Source: Pyrrhosoma nymphula
Taxonomy: Eukaryota > Arthropoda > Insecta > Odonata > Coenagrionidae
Direction of reading: 5' to 3'
Length of the DNA: 64,000 bases
Assembly: GCA_963573305.1 (NCBI GenBank)
Contig: OY754338.1
Coordinates: 45,163,531-45,227,530 of the forward strand
How positions within the stretch are numbered: position 1 is the first letter of the stretch; every line of letters starts with the position of its first letter. Positions 47,203 to 60,539 of this stretch are shown piece by piece. The notes beneath the pieces were generated by a model. It saw only the letters and a list, made by a program, of their open reading frames with translations. It ran no database searches and was not told the origin of the DNA. The translations under genes and the position numbers were made by a program.

Positions 47203-48930
47203 AAAATACAGATATCCATATTTTGAATTTGGTTCAGTTGGCCCTCTGGCCTTAAGACGTTGATAGTCCGTTCTCAAGCGAATTGTATAGGCTCTAAATC
47301 ACTTGATGGAAAATACTCTTGATCATATTAAAGTTATAATTTTTCTTATGTACTGCCACTTTTGTATCATTGGCAGTGTATCATGGTGATCTTATGATGT
47401 TTTTATCATTATTTTTTTAGTGGATGATATTGTTTTAGAACGTTGGATGAGAAAAATATTTTTATGTCTCACTCGCTTCTTGTAACATGGACATCCGTAT
47501 CCAAATTCAAAGAACTGCGAATTCACACAATTACGGAAATGCGCATTATTTGGTTGTAAAAATCTCTCATTAATATCCCTAAATATTTTAGAATAAGTAT
47601 CTTTATTAAATTACTATTCCACTGTGTATGCTTAAGATATTTACACACATTTACAAATAAACACCGGCTTTGTGATTTGTTGTGGCACTTGGCGTCTTTC
47701 TTGAATATATTATTTTGCTTATTTCCTCTAGTTTTTTTTTTAATTTAGTTTGAGATAGTTTGGAGAAGAGTTGTAGAAGTCATGTTTAAAGGCAGATTAT
47801 TGTAGCTTCATCTGTTTATGGCAATACCTACCTGATAACCTGTATTCAAATGCAGTATTTTATGAGCAGACATATATAAGCGACGACGTTTGCTGTCACA
47901 ACGTTTGAGTTTACTTGTCCTGCAAGTATTTTTTCACGCTTGAACCTGTGATTGTGGCCGTCAAATGGTCCAGATAAGTACTTTACGAGAAACCTATTTC
48001 AAGACTCTGGATCAGGGTGAACCTTCTGCGAGCTTACATTCATTCTTAAGCCTCCCCGGAACTTTTGTAATGTCACTTCTTCTTTAATGGATTTTCTCTA
48101 TCGAAGAAGGTCGTCGTGCCGTTTCTAACGAACCATGAGCTTATGGTCAATGGCTCTAGAAGCCCCAGTAGTACTTTGGAGAAGTACGTGACTGGTGTGT
48201 CATGAGAGGTTTTACAGCTGCAATTATACTATTACATAATAGCCAACCAATGCATGTTAGTTCACTTCTTCTAGTATCAAAAATATTCACTAAGTGAAGA
48301 TGAGCACTTATGGTAATAAGGTACAATTAATTATTACAGAATCTTTAAAATAAGAATATTTAAAGAATCCTTAATGTGATTGTAATATATAATCTTAATC
48401 CACTGAAAATGGGCAAGAAAATATAATTACATAACACATGATATACCGACTAGTGTTTTCTCCTGAATATACATTTTAAAAAATACATCGCTGTTATTTT
48501 CACACTAATTTTAAATGATTTTTATAATACATATTCTAGACGTCGTAAAATACCTAAAATAAAATGAAAAATATTGATTAAGTTTAATAATTTATTTATA
48601 ATCCATAAAGAACGTCTGCGTTGTATATTAGTCATGGATAGTACCTTAACTGAACTATTAATGCACTTTGACTACGTGGGAAACAAAATCTATATTTAAT
48701 GAAACCTTGAAAACGAAGTGTTGAAACAAAAATATATTGAATAAGGCTGGCTTAGCAGCTGAACTTTTAAAATGTATGTAAAAAAATAAATGCATAGGCA
48801 TGGAATGCATATCAAGCATATACCTGCATAAAACATGAGTCAGACACATCATTACATGCGGTGAAGAAACGAGATCGGAAACCATGACTACTAAAAGACT
48901 ATAACAGAAATATGGACTCTAAAAATAATG
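47203..48930. other. Gene-free AT-rich stretch
   Basis: Nothing recognisable beyond chance open frames. Confidence 0.4.
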
Positions 48931-48934
48931 GCGG

Positions 48935-49142
48935 GCAACACGGAAAATTATTTGATAAAAAGAAACATCAATTTAAGGCAACAGAAAATCATAAACGACG
49001 TCTTCAGTTGGACAAGAGTGCGGAGACGATACTGGGACGTGCACATCAGTTGAATGACGAAAGACAAGACTGCCCCGAATTGCAATATATGACATGCTTT
49101 ATGATAGGAAGACCACCAAAAAGATGGAAAAAGAGCTGGTAA
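48935..49142 (+). mobile_element. Possible non-LTR retrotransposon C-terminal remnant (other subfamily)
   Basis: A 76-codon frame ends ILGRAHQLNDERQDCPELQY and then IGRPPKRWKKSW. This resembles the tail W-A-G-H-x-x-R-x-x-D-x-R-W, a short spacer, then R-G-R-P-P-x-R-W found in a second type of non-LTR element. The upstream part is basic and unmatched. It appears open, but it is short and lacks the RT domain. Confidence 0.4.
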
Positions 49143-49149
49143 TCACCCC

Positions 49150-52100
49150 TTGAAATATAGATGGGTTTTCATTTAAAAACAGTAGTTATATTAGCCTATT
49201 ACACGAAGAAGAACAATGTCGTTATATTTATATGTTAGCCTACTTCTAAGCCTAAGCCTATAACCGTAAATCAGGCTAAAATGTGGGATAAAGATAAATT
49301 TCACCGAGTCCTTATTCTGTGGTGAGATTATATTTATAGCCGTTTACCGAAAGTAGTTGAATAGTTTTACTGGATTATTAGCTTATTAAGTGACATTTTG
49401 CCTAATACCTAGCGAAGCATGTAAAAGCTTTCGATGGTTATCAACTAAAACGCTTTAATCAAAAAGTTTTCTTTTATTAATATTTGATAAACATCTTACA
49501 AATATAAAATTGAAGAGAAAATGGTGGTTGAGAGTTTAACATGACTATTCAATGCTCCGAGAGTTTAATTGTCCATAAAGCACCTACATATGTTCATATC
49601 ATGACTTTTGAGTGGTTACATGAGTGCTAAATTGTGCGATTATCTCTATTTTACTATCGCTAGTCATTATTTAAACGGAAGTGACGTTACAGTGTTCATG
49701 AGTTTCAGCAAAGATCCATATTGCTAGTACATACGGAGCAACAACATTGACTTCCACTCGTACAAGCCTCTCATTTTGGCCATTGAATTACTTTGGCTCT
49801 GAACTAATTCATCCCACTGCCAGCGCAAAATTACCAATGCTCCCAGCTAAATGAAATAAAATCGATATTTCTTCATGGGTTACGTCCAATCTGATTCTCA
49901 AACCACCTTGGTAAAAAAAAAGCCTCTCGCTGCCTTTGGCATACTTGATTGAAAATACATGGAGTCTGCTTAAGTCAAGTTGGATACACGAATGGGAATG
50001 GATTGGTTTCCTATAACTCATTACTTAGTGAAACCAACGGTACCAACCTGAGGCACCATAAGCTTTGTGTCATATCTCAAACTTGATTCATAAATTTTTA
50101 ATTTGGAAGGGTCTACTCGATAGGCATTTAGAAATTGAAAATAAGTGTATTGTACGTGATCCGGCAACTGACCATCCTCACTAATCGCAGATGGAAAATT
50201 GCAAATGGATCTCTGGATCCACAAATAAGACCCTTTGTGAGTGAATGTTAACAAGCATAATTCTCTTATTTCGTTTGTTATCTGGTGGCACCCTGTGCAT
50301 CGTTTATTTTGCTGCTGATGTGTCTCGGAGCATTAAAGTGTTATATTTGTGATCATTTAAAAACTAAAATGTTGGAACCTTAGTATTCATGAGTCATTGA
50401 ATGGATTACTGGATTGATATCCAAATCATTCTGCTTACTCATTGGGAATAATTTACTTATTTGACTCTCCTCTAATAAGAACTCACAAAAGAGCCTTGTT
50501 AAAATTGTTACCATTGGGATACCTGGCATAATCCATCTCGTAGGGAGCAATTTAAAGATTCTGCACTGGTATAATCTACCTTAATACTCTTCCTCTCAAA
50601 GCTGAACCGCATTTTACGGTTTCTTCTGAAAAAGGGTTTTAAAAAACATTTTTGTATTAAATTGTGTTTTAATTGCGCTAGAAATCTATGAAGTCCAAGT
50701 CTTAAATTTACTACGAACCTTCAGTAGGTGCAATATTAAAGCTCTAATTAGTAGTTTTTTTCGGTTAGCATTTCCTATTGACAGGCCCGTATTTTGACAG
50801 CAGTAATGAAATTGAAAGGGCCTAATAACACAAAGCGATAACGCAAGGCTTGGGAAGTCAAACACAGAGCTACACGAGTTTATCTTAACTTTTGAGAGCG
50901 ACGAGAGCCCCAAAGTTGAGAGAAGTTTGCCCATTTCTGAGTCAAGCATGTAGTAATCTGCCGCTGGATTAACCCCTTAGGGAAGAAATGGCATGCCCTC
51001 ACAGACCATTTATTCAAACAACAGTGAATAGGCCTAAATGTGCGAAAATTGTATGAAGTACTTAGCATAGTGAAAGTGACGATACGCCGAGTTCTCGTTA
51101 AGTGGTGGCAAATATTTTGAGATGTGTGGTAAATGGTGGTTTGAGGAAATTATTATTTTCCATTTGGGTGTATTATCTTAACTTCGAGGCTGTGGAGCTA
51201 TGGCGCATGTGGAAATGGTTAAGAGTAACTAATCTTGTTCTGCAGTAGCCATGAGTATTTCAGTTATTCTGTGTAGAATATAACACACAATCTGTTTTTC
51301 AGGCTTCTAAGGATTATTTCGGTCCTCTTTACGTGGACGTGCCTCGCTTCAAACAATAACTGACCAACCTCCCATGAACCTGCCATTTATTAGGTCGTGT
51401 ACCTTGACTGATATGTCTTGCACAAACGCGCGTGAGTTTCCGATAGTTTAAATAAATTATTTTGAATGAACACTTAGAACTTACAATTGTTTTTATGCTA
51501 CTTCCTAACAGTGTTGCACTTCCATAACCACGCATATACAACTATCACTCTCAACTATGAGTCTATTCTTCTTCTGTATTCAAATGGGATGGATTCAAAC
51601 ATCAGTTGTTAACTGAAAATTTTTCCAGAACCGGTGCATGCTAAGTTATTAAGGATGTTAAATGAAATTTTAAATTAAAAGGAATCCATTAAATATGTGA
51701 ATACATAAAGACTTAGAAAGGATTACTTTGTAGCCGGCTAGCTTTAGTAAGTGAAATTCAGGTCCACCTCCGTCAGGAGTGATCGTTCTGAGGTCATCGC
51801 CATCACCAGGTTGAGGATAGGGAATCGTGCCCTAAAACACTCGTATCTGTTAACAGAGGAAAACATACAAGAAGAAGCAAAATAATGAAACATCTACCTT
51901 TGACAGATATGTGCAAAAATAATACGTAAAGGCAAAAGAGCAATTTGATTTTGTGTTAGTTGAAAACATGCAATTTTTCTAATATGAGAATTTTTAATAG
52001 TTTTAGAGTAAGGTACGATGCATGGCCATAGTTGTCTATGAACCTAATAACTCAAAATACTGCTTCTTGAATTTAGATCGATCGTTATTTTTAGGACTGA

Positions 52101-53200
52101 GGTCCAGGCTCAGACTGTCTCTTATTCATCTACATCTAGATATTACACTAAGATCCGACTCAGGAACTAATGATGGCTAGAATAAGTGGAGTGAATATGG
52201 GAAAGGAATTGGAAGAGGAAGAGAACAAAAATTCACTGTATGAGAAAGTGTATGTGAAAGAGTATCTTAGTGCTTCGCTTGCGTTTTCCTACAGTCATTA
52301 GTGATATGTTGGAATCAGTTTTTGTACCCATCAGTTCGACAGTGTCTCTCTCCCGTATTGTAACTTAAATCTGATCTAGAGGTAAAGTGTGAGATTAAAA
52401 TAATAACATACGTGTCATATTAAAACTCACATGATCAGAAGTTGCCAAGTAATCTTAGCCAAGAACGTAGTCTCCCATTCTTGTCCTTCAAACGGCTGTG
52501 CTACAGTATCTGTTCGCTTCTAGCAGTTATCAAGAAATGAGTGACATTTCTTTGAAATTTTTCTTATGGATGTATTATATATTCTTGGTTCTGTAACCGA
52601 AGATGATACGTTTTTTCACTAATAACGCACATGTTAAACAACCAGCAGTCTGTTGCAATATATAAAACCCGAACTTTTCATCAAATTCAAGTCAACGAAA
52701 TATTAAGTAAATAAAGTGCAAAATAAAATACGACCAAAAACTGCTACGAGCGAAAATAGTGTAACACACTTATTTCATTATATATATTATGATAAAATTC
52801 ATTTTAATTCAATTAAATCCGACACAGCGGATGGAAGGACTAGACTGGGAGCCGTTGAAGACTCGGAGCTAATACGCTAGGCTTAGATTACTTTAAGTAT
52901 TCATACGAGGCAAGTTTCAGTATGACACGTAGCATATTATTTTGGCTCCGTAATTAATCAAATGAACTGATAGAAACTACAAAATAAGAGATATGCACTG
53001 CCTAACTGATAGGTACAAGGGTTTCTTCTTTTTACGCCTCATTAGTGGTGGCAGCAAATGTAGAGAGTGGCACTAACATAAAACACGCCATAAAAATACG
53101 ATTCACATTATTTTTCGTCACTGTTCTCTCACTTTTTCATGGCTCGTGTCTTAACACTCCCTGCCTCATGCCTACTGGGCTGCTCGCAGAGTACTATGTA
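49150..53200. other. Gene-free stretch
   Basis: Short open frames occur on both strands and none was recognised. A GC-richer segment at about 51725-51840 may be an unidentified repeat. Confidence 0.4.
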
Positions 53201-53214
53201 GGTGTGGATGAAAA

Positions 53215-53280
53215 CGCTGCATTGTCTAGTGGTTAACATTTACCAGGCATTGTAATACCTGGGTCGCGTTCACGGTTCCC
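53215..53280 (+). mobile_element. tRNA-like SINE head or tRNA pseudogene
   Basis: GCATTGTCTAGTGGTTAACA has the shape of a tRNA D-arm with A box. CCAGG and CCTGG then pair like an anticodon stem around an overlong loop. GGGTCGCGTTCAC is a damaged B box. Loop size and T-arm defects rule out a functional tRNA. Confidence 0.4.
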
Positions 53281-53559
53281 CATAACGCGTTCGCTGGCGT
53301 TATTGTTATTTTTTAATTGCTCTCACGACAGAAATAACGTGTTTGTTATTCTTCAAATATTGTCAGGTGACGTAAATTCCTAGTTACTATTGAACAATTG
53401 CATTTTTCGGTCAGTTACGGTGAGCATTTCCCATGCAGAGCAGTTTTGGATTACGATAAAGAAAACGCGCAAGAAGGAACCGTGATCTTACCCGTGACCT
53501 GTTTCTATGCTAGCTTTTGGCTTACATGAAGACAACATTGCAGCGTTTTCAACCACATC

Positions 53560-53960
53560 ACACTCGCACAACAGGGAGAGCCCACGAAAGTTTCGCGACT
53601 CCCCCATCATTGAGGGGGCAATCGTCTTCTGTTTGCCCAGGATTCGGCCCGGTCAGTATTTCCCAACCCCCTTCTCCCGCAGCAATTCTGTCATAATGCC
53701 TCCGAGGCCAAGGGATATGGATTTATGGAAAATAAAAAAAAATATATATATATCCTTTTTTCATTCCCGAAGAAATTGGACGTGTTTTGGTGCACGGACC
53801 ACGTACTTACTCCCCTCCCCTACCACGATGCTTTCTTCGTCTCTGTCCTTCAACTTGCCTACCCCTTCCCCCAACTACGTCCCTCCTCCCAGGTTCTGCG
53901 ACAAAAGGATACCAGGGAACCGTTCCCTCCCGTCCGGAATGAAGGCCCAAAACAAATAGA
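53560..53960. other. C/T-rich, GC-richer segment, nature unknown
   Basis: Composition resembles 43560-43910: CCCCCTTCTCCC and CTCCCCTCCCCTACC blocks with overlapping open frames of 116 and 150 codons. Composition explains the frames. No domain, signal peptide or splice structure was identified. Confidence 0.35.
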
Positions 53961-54079
53961 CCCTCCCATCTGGGAGGTTTATTCTTCCATCGACCAAAAG
54001 TCAACTTCGGTGTCTGAGCCAACGGGTTCCGATTCTCTTTGCTCGGCGTCTCTCATAGAAAAGGAACTAGCTTAGGTGA

Positions 54080-57000
54080 ATGCATGTGCTTTCTCCGATC
54101 TGGTTCCACAACTCATTTGGCAAGATTCGGACACGGTTGAGGACCCTCATGCATACGTGCCTTGAACCTCAGGGAGCTAAAATATTTTGGTCGGACCTTG
54201 CAAAACAATAATAAATAAGCAGAGTTGACAAATAAGCAAGGAATTTCTTTGTTTTTCAAGCGTAATCAACGATAAAGTAATGCTCACAAATCATTTTAAT
54301 GGTTCAAGACATTCAAAATTTTATATCATTGATTTCGTATCGAATATTTAACATTTTAAAGAGTGTTACATCATGAATGCTGATCTTAGAGTTTGATGTC
54401 ACTTAATTTTTAAATTATTATCTACCAATTGTTCAAAAGGTTTAATGATTTTTTACTTATAATACTTTATGCATGTTCGTAATACTATAAAATACTTCAC
54501 TGCATGACAGACCGCGTTTCAGCAAAAGAAATAAACTTTTCGCACTGCTCCTTTATACTTTTATTCTAAGACAGACCTGGATATGACCTTTAAGCGTATG
54601 GTAATGGCGGCACTGGAAATTTTTCAGTCAACGGAATTGGGTTTTATTTCATGTTTCTTTAATTAGTAGTTCCACAATATCTCGACTGATAGATTTGAAT
54701 CTGTTACAGGAAGACAAGGGGTTGGTGTTATTTAGCTCGAGCCATTTTAGTAAAAAAACTCCTGCTTTCAGATACTTGTATTTCAATTTTAAAAATCCGT
54801 CAATATTTTCACTCTAGAAAGGCAACACTTAAATACACCAAAAGAGAAATGAATTATTTGAAGAAAATTAACATTCAGGGGCTCAATGAATTTTTTGACA
54901 CTCGGGGAAAGACTGAAATGAATTGAAAAAAGAAACTCCTGAAGCATTTTGTTCCTTATGTAATATTTTAGCGTGAAAGACAAGTTGTAGGGAATGGTAG
55001 CGATTGGTAGAGAATATTAATAATTCGGGTTCGGTAAATGTCACGGAGAAACATTGTCAGCGATAGTATTTATTACTTTGGGTTAAGCCTGAGGTTTTTA
55101 TAGAAACTTATTATTCTGGCCCAATAATTTTTTTAGGAATTAAGAAGGGTATATACATGCGCATTAACGAGTTTCTCGACAGTCAATTTTGATAGTATCG
55201 ACAAATTCCATACATAGATTGCCTTTATTCCTAATGGAATGGAAACATTATTGGAACACTTTTAAAGTTATTGCTCGTTTTTGGTGTCTTTTACTCCAGT
55301 ACGGAAAAAGAGGAAATAAAATACGATTGTTTTTTTGTGTTAGTCAAAATGACTATCACTCAAACAGAGAATGAAAATTATGTATATATGTCAGGAATTA
55401 ATTATGCATCTCAGGAATTTTTTATTATTTAAGTGTTCTTATTTGACGGAAAAATTTACGTGGAAATTTAGTAAGTAGGTATGCATCAAAATATATGTGA
55501 TATATGTAACATATTATGTTCTAAAAGGAATCAATATATAATTGTTCAATTAATTGCATAATTCGGTATCAATGATAAATACCCAGGGAAATTCTAATAC
55601 TACATCAATAATGAATCAGAAAGAATATAACTCGGTATAATTCATATACTTATATAAAGAAATAAATAAGTTGTCACACTTACTAATTTATTCTGTTGGT
55701 ATCGTACTACAGTTTAGTGAAGCATATAATACAGAATGCTGTACGATTTTCATAGCATAGTGAATTCTGCTACTTCTATGAAGCACATCAGATTCATGCT
55801 TTTTTGCGAGAAATACACTAGGTACCCGAACCACAGAGGGCAATAAATATATTGAATAAATAAAAAAATTAATGAAATCTAACTCCCAAAGGTACAAATT
55901 TATATTATATAGTATTAAACGTTAAAAGTTAAAATTAATTTTAAAAGGTATGCATCATTAGCCAAAATAATCTAATTCACACTCAGCCGAAGGAGTGGAA
56001 TTATTTCTGTTTTATTTTAACTAATGCAAACAGAGTTACATATATTTCATATTTTCCTATCCAAGGTCATAACTTCCTTGGAGCCTCCATAGGTTTGATT
56101 TTCGCGTAGAAGAGAATATAAATTCCTTTAAAGGCAAGCATAAATAATTTTCAAATCGTGTCACACCCGTAAATTGGCGAGTCTGAACTTATTCTTTTAT
56201 TTACTTAATATTTTTTGTACTTTTTTGCTTCTGTGGAGTCAAGACGATTTCCTCGAGTGGAATAAAACATTTTATGATTCGGCGGCAAGATTCGTCGGGG
56301 GTTTGGCTGCTATGGAGGCACTCAATATAGACCCATCGTAAATAAGCCTCGTAAACGGAGACAGAAGGGAGCACCGTGGACTAGCACCTTTGGCGCGTCG
56401 GATGGCATCATTTTACGTCGCGGAACGTGAAAGACTTTAACATCAGCAACACACACACTCACACAAAAGCCTTCAGGGCTCCGGGAAAGTCCTGCATGCA
56501 ACCCCCAGGTCAGAGTCAATGAAAGTTCACGCTTTCGATGCAAAAGCCCATTCACCCAGTTAATGTTACGGGTATGGCACAGTCAAATAGTGATGTGAAC
56601 CTTCTGATGTTACGCAAAATTATTTATCGGAGGATACATTTATGTGAATTCCTTACCCATGGTCTCTGATTTGGTTTATTTATTGTATGATTTTTTATGT
56701 GGTGGGCCCATTTAATGAAGAAGGGAATAGATGCCACATTGATCCACAATAATGATGTTTCTTAATAAATCACCCAACGTGGCTGTAGAACAAATATTGT
56801 CTAATAAATCTACGCAATTCTTCTTTATTTGCAGCAAAATATTTTCGATTATTACATTGAATTGAACTCTAATTGCTTTTGCAAGTGGAATTTTACATTT
56901 ATTGTGACAAGGTGAATTGAGCAACAGGCATAAAAATCATAAAGAGACGAGCAAATCGAAATCAATTTATATAAACAGTAAAAAGAGATATATACTTATA

Positions 57001-58360
57001 ATTTTCCATTTTCATTTGGCGAAGATACTCACTCGAGATGCTTTATTTTTTACGGGATTCGATGAATACCGCACGAGGTAAATTGCTCTAGTTGCCAATA
57101 GTCCTCGCCATAAAAACGTAGGTTGCTTCGTTCGAGGCAGAAAAAATTGATCTCTCTTGCCTTGTTGTCGTGACGTGGTTGTCGTGACGATGGTTATAGT
57201 TAGGTTTCCACAGCTGTTCACTTAGAATTTAATGTGCTTCAACACACAAAAAAACACTTTACAAAATGCATTTTACCTTTCCCGTCATCTGCGGGTGCTT
57301 ACATCCATCTAATCTCACTTAATATCAAACGTATTCCTATTCTACTGATGTTTTACATAACGAACGGCTTTCCAATGAAAAACCTCATTTTTATTAATTA
57401 AATAGCATTTAAATGTATTTCATATTTCACATCATATTAAAAGCTAATATTTTGCGGAAGCACACTTAATATTACTCTTGGAAAAATAGCGGATTTAATT
57501 GTATTAGCAGTTACCATTGTGTTATAATTTTTTCATAAAATATCTGAGGAAAAGTGTAGGTACACCCATACACTTCATTGTGTTTGCTTTTTGTAGGAAT
57601 ATCCATTGTTCATTAAATTTTATGAAATTAAATTATGTGACCCGGTAATTTTGACATAACAGCAGTTGCATAACTTTAGTGACACTTTGTTGTACTTTGA
57701 CCAATTCACATTTCACTAATTTTTACTGGCGTTTCTCATGAGTTAGGGAGATACGGAAAAATCGTGTAGAACATTACAATGATAGGTTAAATAGAGAAAA
57801 TATTTCAGAGTATTCTTTTCCTTAAAATCTTTGTAGAATATACTTATTACCATCGAAGAGTTTTATGAGCAAGAGGAAGAAAAAACATAGGATTGGTATT
57901 TTGTTAGCATTCAAATTCAAAGCTTAGGGTTTTCAAGCATTTTCTTGCTGTATAATAAAGTTCTCTACGCCTACATAGTTTATTGGCATTATTTGGGCAG
58001 CAAGAGCACATAGCTGGAGAGACTCGCATTCTCAGTTTTTGTTCCAAGTAATTTAATCATTTTGGTGTTGTTGCCAAACTATGTGGAGTTGTTCCTTCTT
58101 ATGGGGACAAAGTTTCTCCATTTATTAATTCTATCACTTTTGGGTTCGTAAAATTTTCGATCCACGCATGAATGATTAGTAATTACAAAATTTGGTCAAA
58201 TGTTTAGGTAATTTTAGTCTACTTTTATATTGAATATGTTTTAGGAATGTAATCCAATTATCTGCACTACTGCCCAGTTTTATTACCGAAATGTTCAATC
58301 AAAGGCTGCAAATAAAATTCTTTCCACGCAATTAAAGTAACAAAAATAGTAGTGCTAAAC
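54080..58360. other. Gene-free AT-rich stretch
   Basis: No gene or repeat was recognised apart from a small CA-rich run near 56450. Open frames are short and AT-driven. Confidence 0.4.
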
Positions 58361-58372
58361 CTTTCAACGCTG

Positions 58373-58392
58373 AGGACGTCAATTGACGTCCT
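58373..58392. repeat. 20-bp perfect palindrome AGGACGTCAATTGACGTCCT
   Basis: A perfect inverted repeat with no spacer. A diverged version (GAGGACGTAAATTGAAGTCT) follows about 38 bases downstream and another (GCGGACGTCAAATGAAGTCC) lies near 62190, on the far side of the piggyBac-type fragment. It is probably part of a dispersed element. Confidence 0.8.
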
Positions 58393-59503
58393 ACGCCATG
58401 CTATTGACTGACTGAGGACGTAAATTGAAGTCTTGATCCGCTTCTTTTTCAATGGCCTTGGGTTTCGCTGAGCCATCTCTCAGTGCCTCCCTCTTGCCTT
58501 TCAGCCATCATATAGCACCCGGTGTTTGTAGTCCTTTTTGCCGTTTTGAGATAACTATTATACATTTTTTTCTTTAAAATTTTTATTTTTCTGACTTTTT
58601 TTCTCTTGAAGTGAGCGTTCAACATTCTTTTAAGAATAATTACAATTGTGTATTCCTTTGTATTAACTTTATATCATTCTGAACATATATATTCCTATTA
58701 TGCGTCTTTATTTGTTGAATGTTTTGTTAATTATGCGAAGGAAAATTATAAATTTCGAGACACGTCAACAATTTTTTCTAATTATTATACTATTTTAATT
58801 TTTTGTACATAGTTATTATAAATAGCTACAATTGTGAGGAAATACTACGGAAATACCGAAATTGTTACATAATTTACATATCTGTACTTGATGAATGTGA
58901 TATGTGCATAAATTTCCAAAAACAAGAGTTCCGTAGACCGTACATCTCATGAATTAACCAGGTGAAAATTTCTAAGTACCGATTCTTTGATTTCGCACTG
59001 AAGATGCCAATATCTTGAATAAGGACATTTTAAATTTGTTATAATTTTTACGTTAATACTCGTAAAAATCACTTCCGAGTGCGAAATGCAATGACGAAAT
59101 TATTTATTTACAATCATTTCGACTTACCATTTATACGATTTTTGTTGCTGGAGAGCTTATTATTAACGGTAGAATTTCGTTTAAAAGCTGTAAAGGCATT
59201 GTAAAAACAAAATGATTCATTTCAGTATAAATAAATATCGATCCTGCCGCAACAATGCTATTAGAAAAACCGACGCATAAAAAAATATTTGACCACGACC
59301 GCATGCCGTAAAGGGCACCCCAAGTAGAAAAGGGAGGAGATTATCTCCGCCCGGTGGACGAGAAAAAGGTTCAACACCCCTCTAGGCCCCGACCCAAGTT
59401 GGGGAAATAGGTACTTGAGAAGATCCCAGAGTAGTGAAAGCTCCGTGCTGGCCGTGGTACTGGCAAAGCAAAGAAATTTTCCCCGTTCCTGTCGCGAAAT
59501 ATG

Positions 59504-59883
59504 TACGAGGGGAGACCCAAAAATAACCGGACACAATTTTCATAAACAATCATAAACTTGAGTTATTTTCAAGGTTTTCAAGGTGTTCTTTATAAGCTGT
59601 AGACAACATATCAACCACGTCCAACGCACTTTTACCGAGCAGAAAACAAAATTTCAACGCTGCACGCTGTTCTCGAATATCAGACATTTCAAAAATCGAA
59701 GAAGTCGATAAACTCGTCGAACGAAAACTGCCACAGGGGCTCGCTACAAATGTTTAATAGGACGCCGCTTGCAACAATGACTCAGGAGAGGTTAATTAAC
59801 ACCCATGTAGTGGGAGAAGCCCGAACTACAAGAGCGATGCACGCAGCGAATTCCGTCCGGTTATTTTTGGGTCCCCCCTCGTA
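59504..59883. mobile_element. Mariner/Tc1-type MITE with intact ends and TA target duplication
   Basis: Terminal inverted repeats of 27 bases at 59506-59532 and 59855-59881 (CGAGGGGAGACCCAAAAATA then ACCGGAC) differ at one position. A TA dinucleotide lies immediately outside each end (59504-59505 and 59882-59883), the hallmark of Tc1/mariner insertion. The interior of about 322 bp has no complete transposase. It is a non-autonomous deletion derivative that would need a transposase supplied elsewhere. The near-identical ends suggest a fairly recent insertion. Confidence 0.85.
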
Positions 59884-60252
59884 TTTCCATTGTTCTACAA
59901 GAGATTCCAAAACTCACAATTTTCCGATTTTCTGCCCTCCGAAGTTTCAACACCCTGTCCTTCTTTGTAACTGTAAATCGGAGGGGGTACCCTTAGGGTA
60001 GGGGTAGGGTGCCACTCTTGCCTAAACCTCCCACACTTGCTTCTCTGGCCTCAGTTGTCTTTCACTCCACATTCTGTTCATACCGTGTTTGAAGTTCAGT
60101 GTCCTCTTCATATCGTGTAGCGTGTGGCTTTTGTATTCGCTGCGCGACTGTGCGAAGATTTTGGACTGCGCAAGTGTGACGTTGTGCAAGCATATATTTG
60201 AGGTGAGTTAAAATGCATTATTTCTTATCATTTTAATTTCAATTACTTGCAT

Positions 60253-60531
60253 GACTTTAGATATTCCGTGATAAAATCTCTTCTTCTACCATCTTACAAA
60301 GCCTCACTTCCTCCCAATCCCTCTCCACTCCGCAGGACCGTAGATTTTTCAAAGCACTTCCCTAATACAATCCCAAAGCAGCCCGGACAGAAACGGGGTA
60401 GCCAGAGAAAGTGTAAAGAATGCGCTTCCAAGGGAATACGAAAGGACACAACATATTTTTGCCCTGCCTGCGAAGGAACTCCTTATCTTTGCCTATCAAA
60501 ATGTTTTAGAGCATATCATGTAAATAAATAG
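60253..60531 (+). pseudogene. piggyBac-type transposase C-terminus (cysteine-rich domain)
   Basis: The open frame follows an in-frame stop at 60199 and ends with TAG at 60529-60531. After FRYSVIKSLL, matching the F-R-x-x-L-x-x-x-L-I helix of piggyBac transposases, comes a basic linker and then a Cys/His pattern: C-x2-C, an intervening G-I-R-K-D-T, Y-F-C-P-A-C, L-C-x3-C-F-x-x-Y-H. This is the zinc-binding C-terminal domain that recognises transposon ends. The DDD catalytic core is absent, so the piece cannot transpose DNA alone. GAG|GTGAGT at 60203 and TTTAG near 60260 form a plausible small intron, so a spliced transcript carrying just this domain is conceivable. A decayed element is the simpler view. 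Confidence 0.75.
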
Positions 60532-60539
60532 ATACTTTG

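Noticed and set aside
53507..53959. 150-codon open frame
   Set aside because: Same reasoning: C/T-rich island with overlapping frames and no protein-like pattern.
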